64,000 bases of DNA from Mesorhizobium caraganae (GTDB lineage Bacteria; Pseudomonadota; Alphaproteobacteria; Rhizobiales; Rhizobiaceae): NCBI RefSeq assembly GCF_016836705.1, contig NZ_JAFCGY010000019.1, positions 1 to 64,000 of the forward strand, given 5' to 3'. Below, one piece after another: positions 50,824-60,028 of this stretch. Position numbers and translations under genes: made by a program. The first letter of the stretch is position 1; the number at the start of each line of letters is the position of its first letter. The notes beneath the pieces are model-generated. The model saw nothing but the letters and a program-made list of their open reading frames with translations, searched no databases and was not told the DNA's origin.

Positions 50824-51245
50824 GGAGCGGGCGTCAGGCCGCCCATGCGGCAGACTTCCTTCCATTCGGCCGGAGTCACCGGCTGCACGGAAAGTCGCCC
50901 GAGCCTGACCAGCGCCATCTCGGCGAGTTTCGGATTGGCCTTGACCTGTTCCAGCGTCGGCGGGTTCGGCACGTCCATGAAGGCGCGGATGTCGACACAT
51001 TCCCAGCGCGGGTCGTCGGTTGTCGAGTCGGGATGGGCAAGCGCGCAGACTTCGGCAATGCCGACGACGTTCAGCCCCTCATTGGAATGGTAGAAGAAGC
51101 CGAGATCGCCGATCTGCATCGCCTTCATGTTGTTGCGCGCCGCATAGTTGCGCACGCCATCCCATTGCGTGCCAGCCTTGCCTTTCGCCTTCAGCGCTTC
51201 GAAGGAAAAGACCGAAGGTTCGGATTTGAACAGCCAATAGTTCAT
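50820..51245 (-). CDS. EVE domain protein
   Basis: This 141-residue protein has the EVE/PUA-like start MNYWLFKSEPSVFSFEAL and WDGVRNYAARNNMK, and the later GIAEV..., WECVDI segments. EVE domains are thought to bind modified bases in nucleic acids. ATG 51245 gives the standard start. It is coupled to the methyltransferase gene. Confidence 0.92.
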   Translation of the reverse strand: MNYWLFKSEPSVFSFEALKAKGKAGTQWDGVRNYAARNNMKAMQIGDLGFFYHSNEGLNVVGIAEVCALAHPDSTTDDPRWECVDIRAFMDVPNPPTLEQVKANPKLAEMALVRLGRLSVQPVTPAEWKEVCRMGGLTPAP

Positions 51246-51276
51246 GTCTTTGCTCCTCCGTGGACCGTGGCCCGAA

Positions 51277-51573
51277 TTAACTAGCGGCCGGCTTGTTGAA
51301 GGTCCAGTTCCACTGGCGGATTTCGACTGTTTCAAACAGCCCGGCCTTGGCATAGGGGTCGGCGGCCGACAGCGCCTGCGCACCGGCCAGATCCGGCGCC
51401 TCGACCACGGCGAGGGTGCCGTTCGGCTTGCCGTCGGCATCGAGGAACGGACCGGCAAAGGCCAGTGTCTTGTCGGCGTTCAGGCCCTCGAGAAAGGCGA
51501 CGTGGGCGGGCCGCGTGTCGACGCGCACCTGCAGGCTGCCGGGCTTGTCCTTGCAAATCAACGCAAACAGCAT
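51277..51573 (-). CDS. YciI family protein
   Basis: This 98-residue protein has the YciI core: MLFALICKDKPG, FLEGLNADKTLAFAGPFL (with the catalytic-type His/Asp region earlier at RPAHVAFLEG) and DPYAKAGLFETVEIRQWNWTF at the end. YciI folds act in small-molecule chemistry of unknown kind. In many rhizobia it directly neighbours gpsA; here a glycosylation cluster separates them. Confidence 0.87.
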   Translation of the reverse strand: MLFALICKDKPGSLQVRVDTRPAHVAFLEGLNADKTLAFAGPFLDADGKPNGTLAVVEAPDLAGAQALSAADPYAKAGLFETVEIRQWNWTFNKPAAS

Positions 51574-51960
51574 GCTTTCAAAACTCCGGGTTGGGATTGT
51601 GACTACAGTTCGCCTTGAACTGCCGAAACCGCGTTTTTTGCTTTTATGGTGCCTTCGGGTCAATGCCAAATGACGATCTGTCGCGTTGGATCTCCACCCG
51701 CTCAAGCCAAGGCATTGAAATGATTGATACACTTGAGTTTGATGAAAGTCACAGACGATACCGCTTCGCCCGAAAGAGTAAACTCAGGCAACAGCGCTGC
51801 ATTGCGAAAAAATAGCGTGTGGCGTTTACCAGTGCCGCTTATGAAAGAGGGGACTGATATTTCGTAAATTCAAAAATAATCAATTTTCGATACGCAACAC
51901 TCCAGCGGGTCAATTGTGAGGATGGGCTGGTTCTTCCAGAACGCCTGAATAGAGGACGCA
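51574..51960. other. AT-richer intergenic at the left edge of the glycosylation cluster
   Basis: This 387-base gap separates the minus-strand YciI gene from the plus-strand cluster. The stretch 51850-51900 is notably A/T-rich compared with the surroundings, consistent with a promoter or with a junction. No convincing ORF, terminal repeat or tRNA was found in it. Confidence 0.5.
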
Positions 51961-53214
51961 ATGGAGAGCATCGCGCACAGCACGACAATTCGGATCGACG
52001 ACGCCACGCCTGCTTCCGCGGCCAGCATGGAGACCGAGCGTGTCCTCGTCTCGGCAATCATTCCTTGCCTGAACGAAGAATTGACGATCGGCATCTGCAT
52101 CCGCAAAGCCCTCGATGCCTTCTCCAGACGCGGTATCAAGGGGGAAGTCGTCGTCGGCGACAATGGCTCCACGGACAAGTCGGTGGAGATTGCGCAAAAG
52201 CTGGGAGCGCGGGTCGTCCATCAGCCGGTAAAGGGCTATGGCGCGGCAATCAGCGCTGCAGTTGAAGCGGCCGAAGGCAAATACCTCATCATGGCCGATG
52301 CCGATGATTCCTACGACTGGAGCCAATTGGGCGATTTCATCGATGGGTTGGAATTGGGTGCGGACTTTGTCATGGGCAATCGGTTCGCCGGCGGTATCGA
52401 GCCGGGCGCCATGCCGCTACTGCATCGCTACCTGGGCAATCCCGTCCTGTCCACCATCGCTCGCTGGCTGCACAAATCTCCGATCCGCGACTTCCATTGC
52501 GGCATGCGCGGCTTCACTCGAGAGGCATTTCAGAAAATCGGCGCACGCTCGACGGGAATGGAATTCGCCTCGGAAATGATCATCAATGCGCATCGCGCCG
52601 GACTCGACATTCGAGAAGTGCCGATCAAGCTCCATCCCGACAAGCGCGACCGCGCGCCGCATCTGCGTTCCTTCCGCGACGGCTGGCGCCATTTGCGGCT
52701 CATCATCGCTCATGCACCGGACACGCTATACCTTATACCTGGCCTTACCCTGCTGGTGACGGGTACTGTAGGCTTGGCTTTGCTTTCGGCCGGCCCGATT
52801 CAGTTTAACGGGCATTATTTCGGCATCCATTTTGTCGCGCTTGCGTCCATGTCAACGCTCATCGGACTGTCCGCGACACTGCTGGGCATGTTGGCCAAAG
52901 TGGCCATCGCCATCTATCACCCGGTTCAGAAAGGACGCGTCGTCCCCTGGCTCAAACGAGGGCGCCCGCTGGAATGGCTGGTTGGCGGAGGTGTCTTGAT
53001 CTTTGCCGGAGGGTTCGCGGTAAATCTGCTCCTCGCTCTCCAGTGGTTGCTTGTCGATGAACCGATGCAGCAGTCCGTGCACCTCATATTCACCAGCAGC
53101 ACTGCGTGCGTGGCCGGCGTGCTGATGACACTGTCCGGTTTCGTGCTGAAGCTGCTGCTTGATAGTCTTGGCGATCCGCTTCTTTCCGAGTTTCGCCGGC
53201 TTGTGCGTAGGTAA
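51961..53214 (+). CDS. GT2 glycosyltransferase with membrane C-terminus (GtrB/DPM-like)
   Basis: This 417-residue protein has a GT2 fold: SAIIPCLNEELTIGICI, the nucleotide-sugar motif LIMADADDSYDW (DxD variant, about residues 111-113) and MGNRFAGGIEPGAMP. Four or more membrane segments follow after residue ~260. The layout matches enzymes that put a sugar on polyprenyl phosphate. It is the first gene of the cluster, with GtrA, GT4 and GT-C downstream. Confidence 0.85.
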   Translation: MESIAHSTTIRIDDATPASAASMETERVLVSAIIPCLNEELTIGICIRKALDAFSRRGIKGEVVVGDNGSTDKSVEIAQKLGARVVHQPVKGYGAAISAAVEAAEGKYLIMADADDSYDWSQLGDFIDGLELGADFVMGNRFAGGIEPGAMPLLHRYLGNPVLSTIARWLHKSPIRDFHCGMRGFTREAFQKIGARSTGMEFASEMIINAHRAGLDIREVPIKLHPDKRDRAPHLRSFRDGWRHLRLIIAHAPDTLYLIPGLTLLVTGTVGLALLSAGPIQFNGHYFGIHFVALASMSTLIGLSATLLGMLAKVAIAIYHPVQKGRVVPWLKRGRPLEWLVGGGVLIFAGGFAVNLLLALQWLLVDEPMQQSVHLIFTSSTACVAGVLMTLSGFVLKLLLDSLGDPLLSEFRRLVRR

Positions 53215-53223
53215 GCTCGCAAC

Positions 53224-53913
53224 ATGAAAGCAAGCAGGGCTTCTCCGCGTATCTGGGATACCGACTGGCTGATACTGCGCGGGCTCGCCAGGCTGCTCAA
53301 GGAGCAGGCACGCGCCCATGTCAGGCCGGAAACACTGATGGTCGATCTGGGTTGCGGAGACATGCCCTATGCCCGGATGATGCGGGAGATGCGGATCGAC
53401 TATCGTGGCGCGGATATCGACGATGGCGGATCGCTGCGGATCGATGAGCGTGGCCGGGTGCCGCTTGCCGATGGCGCCGCGGGCGCGGTCCTCTCAGTCC
53501 AGGTCCTGGAACATGTACGCGACCTCGACGCTTATTGCGCCGAAATCAGCCGGCTGCTGCGCGATGACGGTGTTCTGTTGTTATCCACGCATGGCACCTG
53601 GCTGTATCATCCTCACCCGGAAGATCATCGCCGCTGGACACGAACAGGCCTGATTGCCGATCTTGGGGATCGCGGCCTGGTTGTCGAGGACGTCAAGGCT
53701 ATCGCCGGCCCGCTGGCCACGACCACGCTGATCCGTCTGACAGGCTTTGCCTTCTTCCTGCGCCGCATCCCTGTTTTTGGGGGCGCTTTCGCGTCGCTGC
53801 TGGCCGTGCTCATGAACCTGCGCGCGCTGCTGGAAGACGCCATCACGCCAGCGTCGATACGCGACGACAATGGGTGCGTATTCCTCGTTCGGGCACATAA
53901 GGCGATCGCATGA
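53224..53913 (+). CDS. Class I SAM-dependent methyltransferase
   Basis: This 229-residue protein has an AdoMet-binding motif VDLGCGDMPYARMM (residues ~40-53) and LSVQVLEHVRDLDAYCAEI with a Methyltransf_11 pattern. It lies in the glycosylation cluster, so it may methylate a sugar or carrier lipid. The stop overlaps the GtrA gene ATG (ATGA). Confidence 0.82.
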   Translation: MKASRASPRIWDTDWLILRGLARLLKEQARAHVRPETLMVDLGCGDMPYARMMREMRIDYRGADIDDGGSLRIDERGRVPLADGAAGAVLSVQVLEHVRDLDAYCAEISRLLRDDGVLLLSTHGTWLYHPHPEDHRRWTRTGLIADLGDRGLVVEDVKAIAGPLATTTLIRLTGFAFFLRRIPVFGGAFASLLAVLMNLRALLEDAITPASIRDDNGCVFLVRAHKAIA

Positions 53914-54302
53914 ACATGCGTGCGCCTTCCACTTACGTCGTTGTGGCGGCGCTGTGTCTCGCGCTTCACAACGCGGTGATGATTCTTTCGGACCGTGCTG
54001 GATCGCCTTTATGGCTGGCGGTCCTGTTGTCCTTCGGGATTGTAGCGGCAACCGGCTACGCCCTGCATGGCGTTTTCACGTTCCGCCAGCCCTTGGCTCT
54101 GCCCGGCTTTGCAAGATATCTGCTGGCGATGTCGGCCAACGTTCCGCTGGCGTTCATCTTCACCTGGTTCTGGCGCGACTGGACAGGTCTGGCGATGCCT
54201 GTCGCGGCGCCGCTTGCGTCGATCTGCATGCTGGCGATCAACTTTGCGCTCAGCCGCTGGGCGATCGGCGCGCCAAAATCCACATCCGTCAGAAACCCAT
54301 GA
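53910..54302 (+). CDS. GtrA family flippase-like membrane protein
   Basis: This 130-residue protein has four membrane segments and the GtrA ending LASICMLAINFALSRWAIG. GtrA proteins are thought to flip polyprenyl-phosphate-linked sugars. It overlaps both neighbours by 4 bases, so it belongs to the cluster. Confidence 0.82.
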   Translation: MNMRAPSTYVVVAALCLALHNAVMILSDRAGSPLWLAVLLSFGIVAATGYALHGVFTFRQPLALPGFARYLLAMSANVPLAFIFTWFWRDWTGLAMPVAAPLASICMLAINFALSRWAIGAPKSTSVRNP

Positions 54303-54967
54303 ATTTCCAGATGACGATGCCCTCCATCGATCCGCACCTCCTGCAGGGTATCATGTCGCGCCATCTCGCCATGTACCGGAGCAAAGTGCCGTTCTATCAA
54401 GCCACGATGCTCGACAGCTTGCGTCAAGTGTGGGCTGGCGATCATCGCAGGCTGCTGGATGTCGGTGGCGGTACAGGCGTAATTGCGCAAGCCATGTATG
54501 AGCTGTTTCCGCTGGAAGAAATACAAACGGTGGATCTTGTCGACCGTTTCTGCCCTTCGCTAAGCGTGTCCACACGCCTGTATGACGGCAAGACGTTGCC
54601 CTTCAGGGACGATGCGTTCGACGCGGCAACGCTCAACAACGTCATGCATCACGTGCCGCTTGCGGCGCGAGCAGCGCTTCTCAAAGAGATCCGGCGGGTG
54701 GTGGATGGACCGCTCTATATCAAGGACCATGAAAGCCTGCATGCGGTGGATCGTCTACGCCTCATGGCAATGGACGCCATTGGAAACATCCCGTTCGGCG
54801 GAATGGTATGGGCGCGTTACCTTGATCGTGCCGAGTGGGAGAGGCTCGCCGCCGAGAGCGGCTATCGCATAGCCGCACGCGGGGCGCCGTTGCGATATCG
54901 CAAAGGCCTCTACGGATGGCTGTTTCCGAACCGCCTTGAGATTACGCTCCGTCTGGAGCGGGTTTGA
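54299..54967 (+). CDS. Second class I SAM-dependent methyltransferase
   Basis: This 222-residue protein has LLDVGGGTGVIAQAMYE (AdoMet motif, ~53-69) and FRDDAFDAATLNNVMHHVP, a Methyltransf_11 pattern. Its start overlaps the GtrA stop (ATGA) and its stop overlaps the TTG of the GT4 gene. The target is unknown. Confidence 0.85.
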   Translation: MNFQMTMPSIDPHLLQGIMSRHLAMYRSKVPFYQATMLDSLRQVWAGDHRRLLDVGGGTGVIAQAMYELFPLEEIQTVDLVDRFCPSLSVSTRLYDGKTLPFRDDAFDAATLNNVMHHVPLAARAALLKEIRRVVDGPLYIKDHESLHAVDRLRLMAMDAIGNIPFGGMVWARYLDRAEWERLAAESGYRIAARGAPLRYRKGLYGWLFPNRLEITLRLERV

Positions 54968-56130
54968 CGGGCAAGCCCTTGCGGATTTTGACGGTAAGCC
55001 ACTTCTTCGAGACGCATGGCGGCGGCATAGAGCGCGTCGCCGGGCATCTTTGCCGCCGGTTCGCGGATAACGGCATCGAAGCGTCCTGGGCTGCAAGCGA
55101 TGCCGACCTGCCGCCCGAGGGAAAAGTGGATGCGGTGCCGATTGCCTGCCTTCAGCCGATGGAAAAACGCAACGGCCTGCCGATGCCCATACCTCGTATG
55201 CGAGGAATAGCGGAATTGGCGCGCGCAGTGCGCGGCAGTGATTCGGTGGTGATGCATGATGCGCTCTACGCTACGTCGATCCTGGCAATGGTGGCGGCCA
55301 AAATTTACCGCAAGCGAACAGTGCTTGTTCAACACATTGCCAGCGTTCCGTTCTCTTCGCGTATCCTGCGCTTCGCGATGGCGCTCGCAAACCGTCTCGT
55401 GACGCGGCCTATGCTAAGGGCGGCGGATGCTCGCGTCTTTATCAGTGACACGGTGCGCCATGAGTTGCTGGGAACGCCCGCGCGGCACTCTTACAGGCTG
55501 CTTTTCAACGGGGTTGACCACAGCCTTTTCCATCCGTCGCGGGACAAGACCGGCGATGGGGGCTCTCCGGCGCGAGGACGTCGCGTTCTTTTCGTTGGCC
55601 GTTACGTCGAGAAAAAGGGACTGTCGGTGATCCGCGCGCTGGCGACCTTGCGACCCGATCTCGAATTTTCGCTGGCGGGCGCCGGCTCGATCAGACCCAG
55701 CGCCTGGGGACTTGGCAATGTTCGTGACCTGGGCACTCGGACGCCCATGGAGTTGGCGGACCTCTATCGCACGGCAGATCTCTTGCTGCTGCCAAGCGTC
55801 GGTGAAGGGTATCCGCTTGTCATACAAGAGGCGATGGCCTGCGGCCTCCCGGTGATCTGCGGCGCTCCGGTCCACCTTGCCGACCCCGATGCAGCGGTCT
55901 GGCTGCGTGGTGTGAACATCGACCTTAGAGATCCCCAAGGGTCAGCGCGTCGCTGTGCTGACGCGATCGATGGTCTTGCCCTGACTGCAGCCGAACGTGA
56001 TGCGATGGCTGCCCATGCCCTGGCGCACTACGATTGGGAAAGGATGGCCCGCAGAGTGATCGCCTTGGCGTGCAATAGCCAAGCGGTGGCACCGACAGAG
56101 AACCGGCAAGGGAACGTTGCCGATGAATGA
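54964..56130 (+). CDS. GT4 glycosyltransferase
   Basis: This 388-residue enzyme has the N-terminal segment RILTVSHFFETHGGGIERVAGHL, and the C-terminal donor region RVLFVGRYVEKKGL, then PSVGEGYPLVIQEAMACGLPVI (the EX7E motif, ~Glu280-Glu288). It starts with TTG at 54964, overlapping the previous stop. The sugar is unknown. Confidence 0.9.
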   Translation: MTGKPLRILTVSHFFETHGGGIERVAGHLCRRFADNGIEASWAASDADLPPEGKVDAVPIACLQPMEKRNGLPMPIPRMRGIAELARAVRGSDSVVMHDALYATSILAMVAAKIYRKRTVLVQHIASVPFSSRILRFAMALANRLVTRPMLRAADARVFISDTVRHELLGTPARHSYRLLFNGVDHSLFHPSRDKTGDGGSPARGRRVLFVGRYVEKKGLSVIRALATLRPDLEFSLAGAGSIRPSAWGLGNVRDLGTRTPMELADLYRTADLLLLPSVGEGYPLVIQEAMACGLPVICGAPVHLADPDAAVWLRGVNIDLRDPQGSARRCADAIDGLALTAAERDAMAAHALAHYDWERMARRVIALACNSQAVAPTENRQGNVADE

Positions 56131-57832
56131 CCGGTCCGCCGTGAAAACCGACATCAGCAACAAGGACTTTTTCGGTATTGCCGAACGCCCGGCCACAATC
56201 GGCCTGAGCGTTCTGATCGCCCTTAAGATCATCCTTCTCTTCGCGCTGGCCTATCGCAGCCGGTTCGTCATGGATGAGTTCGGCCAGCTCGGTTACGCGA
56301 AATATCTCGGGAACGGCCTGTTTGACACTGTCCAACCGGCCAAGGCGGTAGGTTTCACGATTTTTTGTAAGCTGGCCAATCTCATTGGCTGGGATGCGGC
56401 CTCCATTATGATCGTGGGGCGCTTCCAGATGGCGCTGCTCGCCTGCGCGACCATCGCTATGATTTATGCATGCGCGCACGCGCTCGGCCAGGACAGGCCG
56501 CGTGCCTTGGCGATTGTCCTTATCCTGCTGTGCTTTTCCAACGTTATGGAACGAATTTTCCGCACGATCTCGGAACCGCTGGCGCTGTTCTTCGCGGTCG
56601 CGGCGCTGTTGGTGGTCATCAGCGGGAATTCGGCAAGCGCGAGACGGATTGTCTTCGCTGGCATCCTTAGCGGCCTCGCCTTCCTGACGACCCAGAAATC
56701 CATCTATTTCAATGTCGCGCTGGGCATGGGATTGCTCGTCAACGCTTTCATTGCACGACAATACGGAGCCGGGATCAAGCGTGGCGCAGCCTTGGTGCTG
56801 GGCTGGATTGTGCCCATCGCCGCGTATTGCGTCGTATTTGGCGGCGCCGACCCGCTCCCGATCGTCCGAGGCCTGATATTCGGCCCAGTTGAAGTCGCGA
56901 GCCGCGGCGGTGTCGAATATGGCGGCTTGCGACGTTTTGTGCTCCAGACGCTCGTTCACAACGCAATTCTCTATGCATTCTGCTTCGGCGGAATCGTTCT
57001 TGGGTTGCTACGCATCGGAGCGTTGGAAGAGCGACAGCGGATTGCGCTGACGTTCACCGCCGTCATCACGGCCCTGGTTTTTGTTCATGATCAGCCCTGG
57101 CCTTATGTCTTCATCATGGCCTTGCCATTCATGGCACTGTGGTCGCTTGGAGTGCTCGATCGCAATGCGGCTGATGCATTGCCCATGCGTTTTGCGCGGG
57201 CGTTGCTCGTGATTGCCGGAGCGATCAGCTACATCAGCAACGTACTCTATCTGCGTATCGACAATCCGGCGCAGCTTGCGCTGATCGCCCGCGCCGAGGC
57301 GATGGTCGAACCGGCCGAGTTCTATTTCGACGGCATCGGAATGCTGCCCAATCGACCGGAGCCCTCCACCCTCTGGCTCGACCAGTACTATATCTTGAAA
57401 ACGTTGCACGAAGGCAGCGAATCGGAAGCGTACAAAATCCTCTCGAACACTCCGCCAAAGGTGATTATCTGGTCATATCGCATGGATATGATCGATCCTG
57501 TGATCGCCCCTCTTATCCGCGACAGCTACGTCCAGATCGCTCCCAACATCAGAATGGCCGGTCGTCGCCTTCGCTCCGGTCGTCCGGACGTTTTCAAGGT
57601 GCCGGTCCCTGGACGGTACAACCTGTATACGACGAACGGGCAGCCAGCAGATGGCAAGGTCGAGATTAATGGCACCCCGCGTTCCTTGCCTTTGTCGTTG
57701 GAAGCCGGTGTCAGCGACGTTGTTCTGCGCAGCGGTCCGGCCGAGGCACTGCTGCTTCCGGAAGGTGACTACGAAAACCTCATCGTCGCCGGTGAGGACA
57801 ATGCCGAGTTGTTCCGAGGTGTATACAATTAG
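56123..57832 (+). CDS. Membrane GT-C-type glycosyltransferase
   Basis: This 569-residue protein has about ten membrane helices in its first 400 residues, an acidic motif SRFVMDEFGQLGYAKY in the first loop (typical catalytic Asp/Glu of GT-C enzymes), and a soluble C-terminal domain. GT-C enzymes use polyprenyl-phosphate sugars as donors on the periplasmic side, fitting the GT2/GtrA genes upstream. The ATG at 56123 overlaps the GT4 stop. Its stop overlaps the convergent gpsA stop by 4 bases. Confidence 0.83.
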   Translation: MNDRSAVKTDISNKDFFGIAERPATIGLSVLIALKIILLFALAYRSRFVMDEFGQLGYAKYLGNGLFDTVQPAKAVGFTIFCKLANLIGWDAASIMIVGRFQMALLACATIAMIYACAHALGQDRPRALAIVLILLCFSNVMERIFRTISEPLALFFAVAALLVVISGNSASARRIVFAGILSGLAFLTTQKSIYFNVALGMGLLVNAFIARQYGAGIKRGAALVLGWIVPIAAYCVVFGGADPLPIVRGLIFGPVEVASRGGVEYGGLRRFVLQTLVHNAILYAFCFGGIVLGLLRIGALEERQRIALTFTAVITALVFVHDQPWPYVFIMALPFMALWSLGVLDRNAADALPMRFARALLVIAGAISYISNVLYLRIDNPAQLALIARAEAMVEPAEFYFDGIGMLPNRPEPSTLWLDQYYILKTLHEGSESEAYKILSNTPPKVIIWSYRMDMIDPVIAPLIRDSYVQIAPNIRMAGRRLRSGRPDVFKVPVPGRYNLYTTNGQPADGKVEINGTPRSLPLSLEAGVSDVVLRSGPAEALLLPEGDYENLIVAGEDNAELFRGVYN

Positions 57833-58845
57833 ATATCAGCTTCGGTCTTCAGCGGCCGCGTCATCAGGGCGGACACGGCCTGCCGTATGGTGATCGTGCC
57901 ATCCAGTATCGCCGACACCGCAGTAATGATCGGCGCGTCGATGTCGCGCTCGGCGGCGATGCGGGCAGCGATCGCCGCTGTCGGCACGCCTTCGGCGAGC
58001 GGCAGGCCGGCCAAGGGTCTGCCTTGTCCCAGGGCCAAGCCGTAGGCAAAATTACGCGACTGGGCGGACGAGCAGGTCAGCAGCAAATCGCCGAGGCCGG
58101 AAAGCCCCATCAGCGTCTCCGGTTTTGCACCGAAGGACGCGCCGATGCGGCGCAATTCGACGAAACCGCGCGTCACCATGGCGGCCTGCGCGCTGGCGCC
58201 GAGCCCGGCGCCGGTGACGGCACCGGCGGCGATGGCAAAGACATTCTTCAGCGCGCCGCCGATCTCGACGCCGATCAAATCGTCGCTGGAATAGCAGCGC
58301 AGGTTTTCCGCCGAAAAGCGGGCGGCAAGCGCGGCCGCCAGGGCGTCATCACGAGCGGCGACCACGACGGCGGTCGGCAGGCCCCTGGCGACATCGGCGG
58401 CGAAGCTTGGGCCGGACAAGGCTGCGACCGGGGTTTCCGGCAAAATGTCCGCGACGATTGCCGACAACAGGGCGCCGGTGTCGCGCTCAATGCCCTTGGC
58501 GCAAAGAACCAGCGGAATGCCTTTCGGCATATGGGGCTTTGTCGTCGTCAGCATGGCGCGCAGCGCTTGCGCCGGCGCCACGGCCAGCACGCAATCGGCG
58601 TCAGTCAGCGCAGCGCCGATATCGCTCGTCGCCGCGATGCCGGGCTCGATGGCGATGCCGGGGAGATAGCGCGGGTTCTCACCGCGGTGAATGGCGGCGA
58701 CCGTTTCTTCATCACGGGCATAGAGCCGGACATCATGGCCGGCGCGCAGCATGGCCAGCGCCAGCGCAGTGCCCCAGGCGCCGCCTCCGAGCACGGCGAC
58801 GCGCCAGCCGGTCTTGTCCCTGTCGCTTGTCTTGCTGCCGGTCAT
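57829..58845 (-). CDS. gpsA: NAD(P)-dependent glycerol-3-phosphate dehydrogenase
   Basis: This 338-residue enzyme makes sn-glycerol-3-phosphate for phospholipids. It has the NAD motif VAVLGGGAWGTALALAML, VLCAKGIERDTG, AALSGPSFAADVA and the catalytic Lys region GGALKNVFAIAAG. It overlaps tsaD by 4 bases and converges with the GT-C gene. Confidence 0.96.
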   Translation of the reverse strand: MTGSKTSDRDKTGWRVAVLGGGAWGTALALAMLRAGHDVRLYARDEETVAAIHRGENPRYLPGIAIEPGIAATSDIGAALTDADCVLAVAPAQALRAMLTTTKPHMPKGIPLVLCAKGIERDTGALLSAIVADILPETPVAALSGPSFAADVARGLPTAVVVAARDDALAAALAARFSAENLRCYSSDDLIGVEIGGALKNVFAIAAGAVTGAGLGASAQAAMVTRGFVELRRIGASFGAKPETLMGLSGLGDLLLTCSSAQSRNFAYGLALGQGRPLAGLPLAEGVPTAAIAARIAAERDIDAPIITAVSAILDGTITIRQAVSALMTRPLKTEADI

Positions 58846-59930
58846 GCTTTCGCTCCACGCCGGCCGGAGCCGACCATCGGCGCCGAAATGCTATCCAGCG
58901 GCCAGCGCGAACGCGGCACGAAATCGAAACCGTTCTCTTGCGACAACCCAGCCCGCAGCCGTTCGATGCCGGCCCAGGCGATCATCGCCGCATTGTCGGT
59001 GCACAGTTTCAGTGGCGGTGCGACGAAGGCAAAGCCGGCCTCGGCGCACAGCTTGTGCAACGTCGCCTTGATCGTGCGATTGGCGGCGACGCCGCCGGCA
59101 ACGACCAACGAGGGCATGGCCTTGTCCGGAAATTCCTGCCGGAAGCGGGCCAGCGCACGGGCAACGCGGTCGCCCAGCGCTTCAGCCACCGCCGCCTGGA
59201 ACGAGGCGCAGATGTCGGCGACATCTTGCTCGCTCAGCGGCTGGATGGCGGTTGCCGCCTGGCGTACGGCGGTCTTCAAACCGGAGAAGGAGAAATCGGG
59301 CTGCGCCGAGCCTTTCATCGGCCGTGGAAAGGCAAAGCGGGTCGCATCGCCCGTTGCTGCCGCCTTCTCGACATTCGGGCCGCCGGGATAGGGCAGGCCG
59401 AGCATTTTCGCCGTCTTGTCGAAAGCTTCGCCGAGTGCGTCGTCGATGGTCGTCGCCCAGCGCTGGTAGTCGCCGACGCCGCGCACGGCGACGATTTGCG
59501 TGTGGCCGCCGGAGACCAGCAGCAGCAGATAGGGAAAGTCGAGCCCGTCGGTCAGCCTTGCGGTCAATGCATGGCCTTCGAGGTGGTTAATGGCGATCAG
59601 CGGCTTGCCGGCCGCAGCCGCAATTGCCTTGGCCGTCATCAGGCCGACGATCAGCCCGCCGACCAAGCCAGGGCCGGCAGTGGCGGCAATGGCGTCTATG
59701 TCGGCAAGTGCTGTGCCCGAATCGGCAAGGGCGGCCTCGACGATGCCGTCCAGCGCCTCGACATGGGCACGCGCGGCGATCTCCGGCACGACGCCGCCAA
59801 AGGCGGCATGTTCCTCGATCTGGCTGAGCACGATGTTGGACGCAATCACCGGCGCGGTGGCGCCATCCAGCGTCACCACGCTGGCGGCGGTCTCGTCGCA
59901 ACTCGTCTCAATGCCCAGAACGCGAATCAA
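58842..59930 (-). CDS. tsaD: tRNA N6-threonylcarbamoyladenosine transferase TsaD
   Basis: This 362-residue ASKHA enzyme transfers threonylcarbamoyl to A37 of ANN-decoding tRNAs. It has GIETSCDETAASVV at the start, the metal-binding region INHLEGHALTARLTDGLDFPYLLLLVSGGHTQI (with HxxxH, residues ~110-141), and DDALGEAFDKTAKMLGLPYPGGP. It lies directly upstream of gpsA on the same strand and is divergent from hemC. Confidence 0.96.
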   Translation of the reverse strand: MIRVLGIETSCDETAASVVTLDGATAPVIASNIVLSQIEEHAAFGGVVPEIAARAHVEALDGIVEAALADSGTALADIDAIAATAGPGLVGGLIVGLMTAKAIAAAAGKPLIAINHLEGHALTARLTDGLDFPYLLLLVSGGHTQIVAVRGVGDYQRWATTIDDALGEAFDKTAKMLGLPYPGGPNVEKAAATGDATRFAFPRPMKGSAQPDFSFSGLKTAVRQAATAIQPLSEQDVADICASFQAAVAEALGDRVARALARFRQEFPDKAMPSLVVAGGVAANRTIKATLHKLCAEAGFAFVAPPLKLCTDNAAMIAWAGIERLRAGLSQENGFDFVPRSRWPLDSISAPMVGSGRRGAKA

Positions 59931-60028
59931 TTCGTCGCTGTCTCCAGAGATTGTGTCGCCGGCCGTTCCTCGTTAGAGGGAGTGCCGGAAACGCAAAGCC
60001 AGCCGGGGGTTATCACGGACCGCGCGCC

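Noticed and set aside
51615..51815. 66-codon ORF in the gap before the glycosylation cluster
   Set aside because: No ribosome site or domain, and much of it is antisense-like charged residues. The AT-richer gap makes chance ORFs likely.
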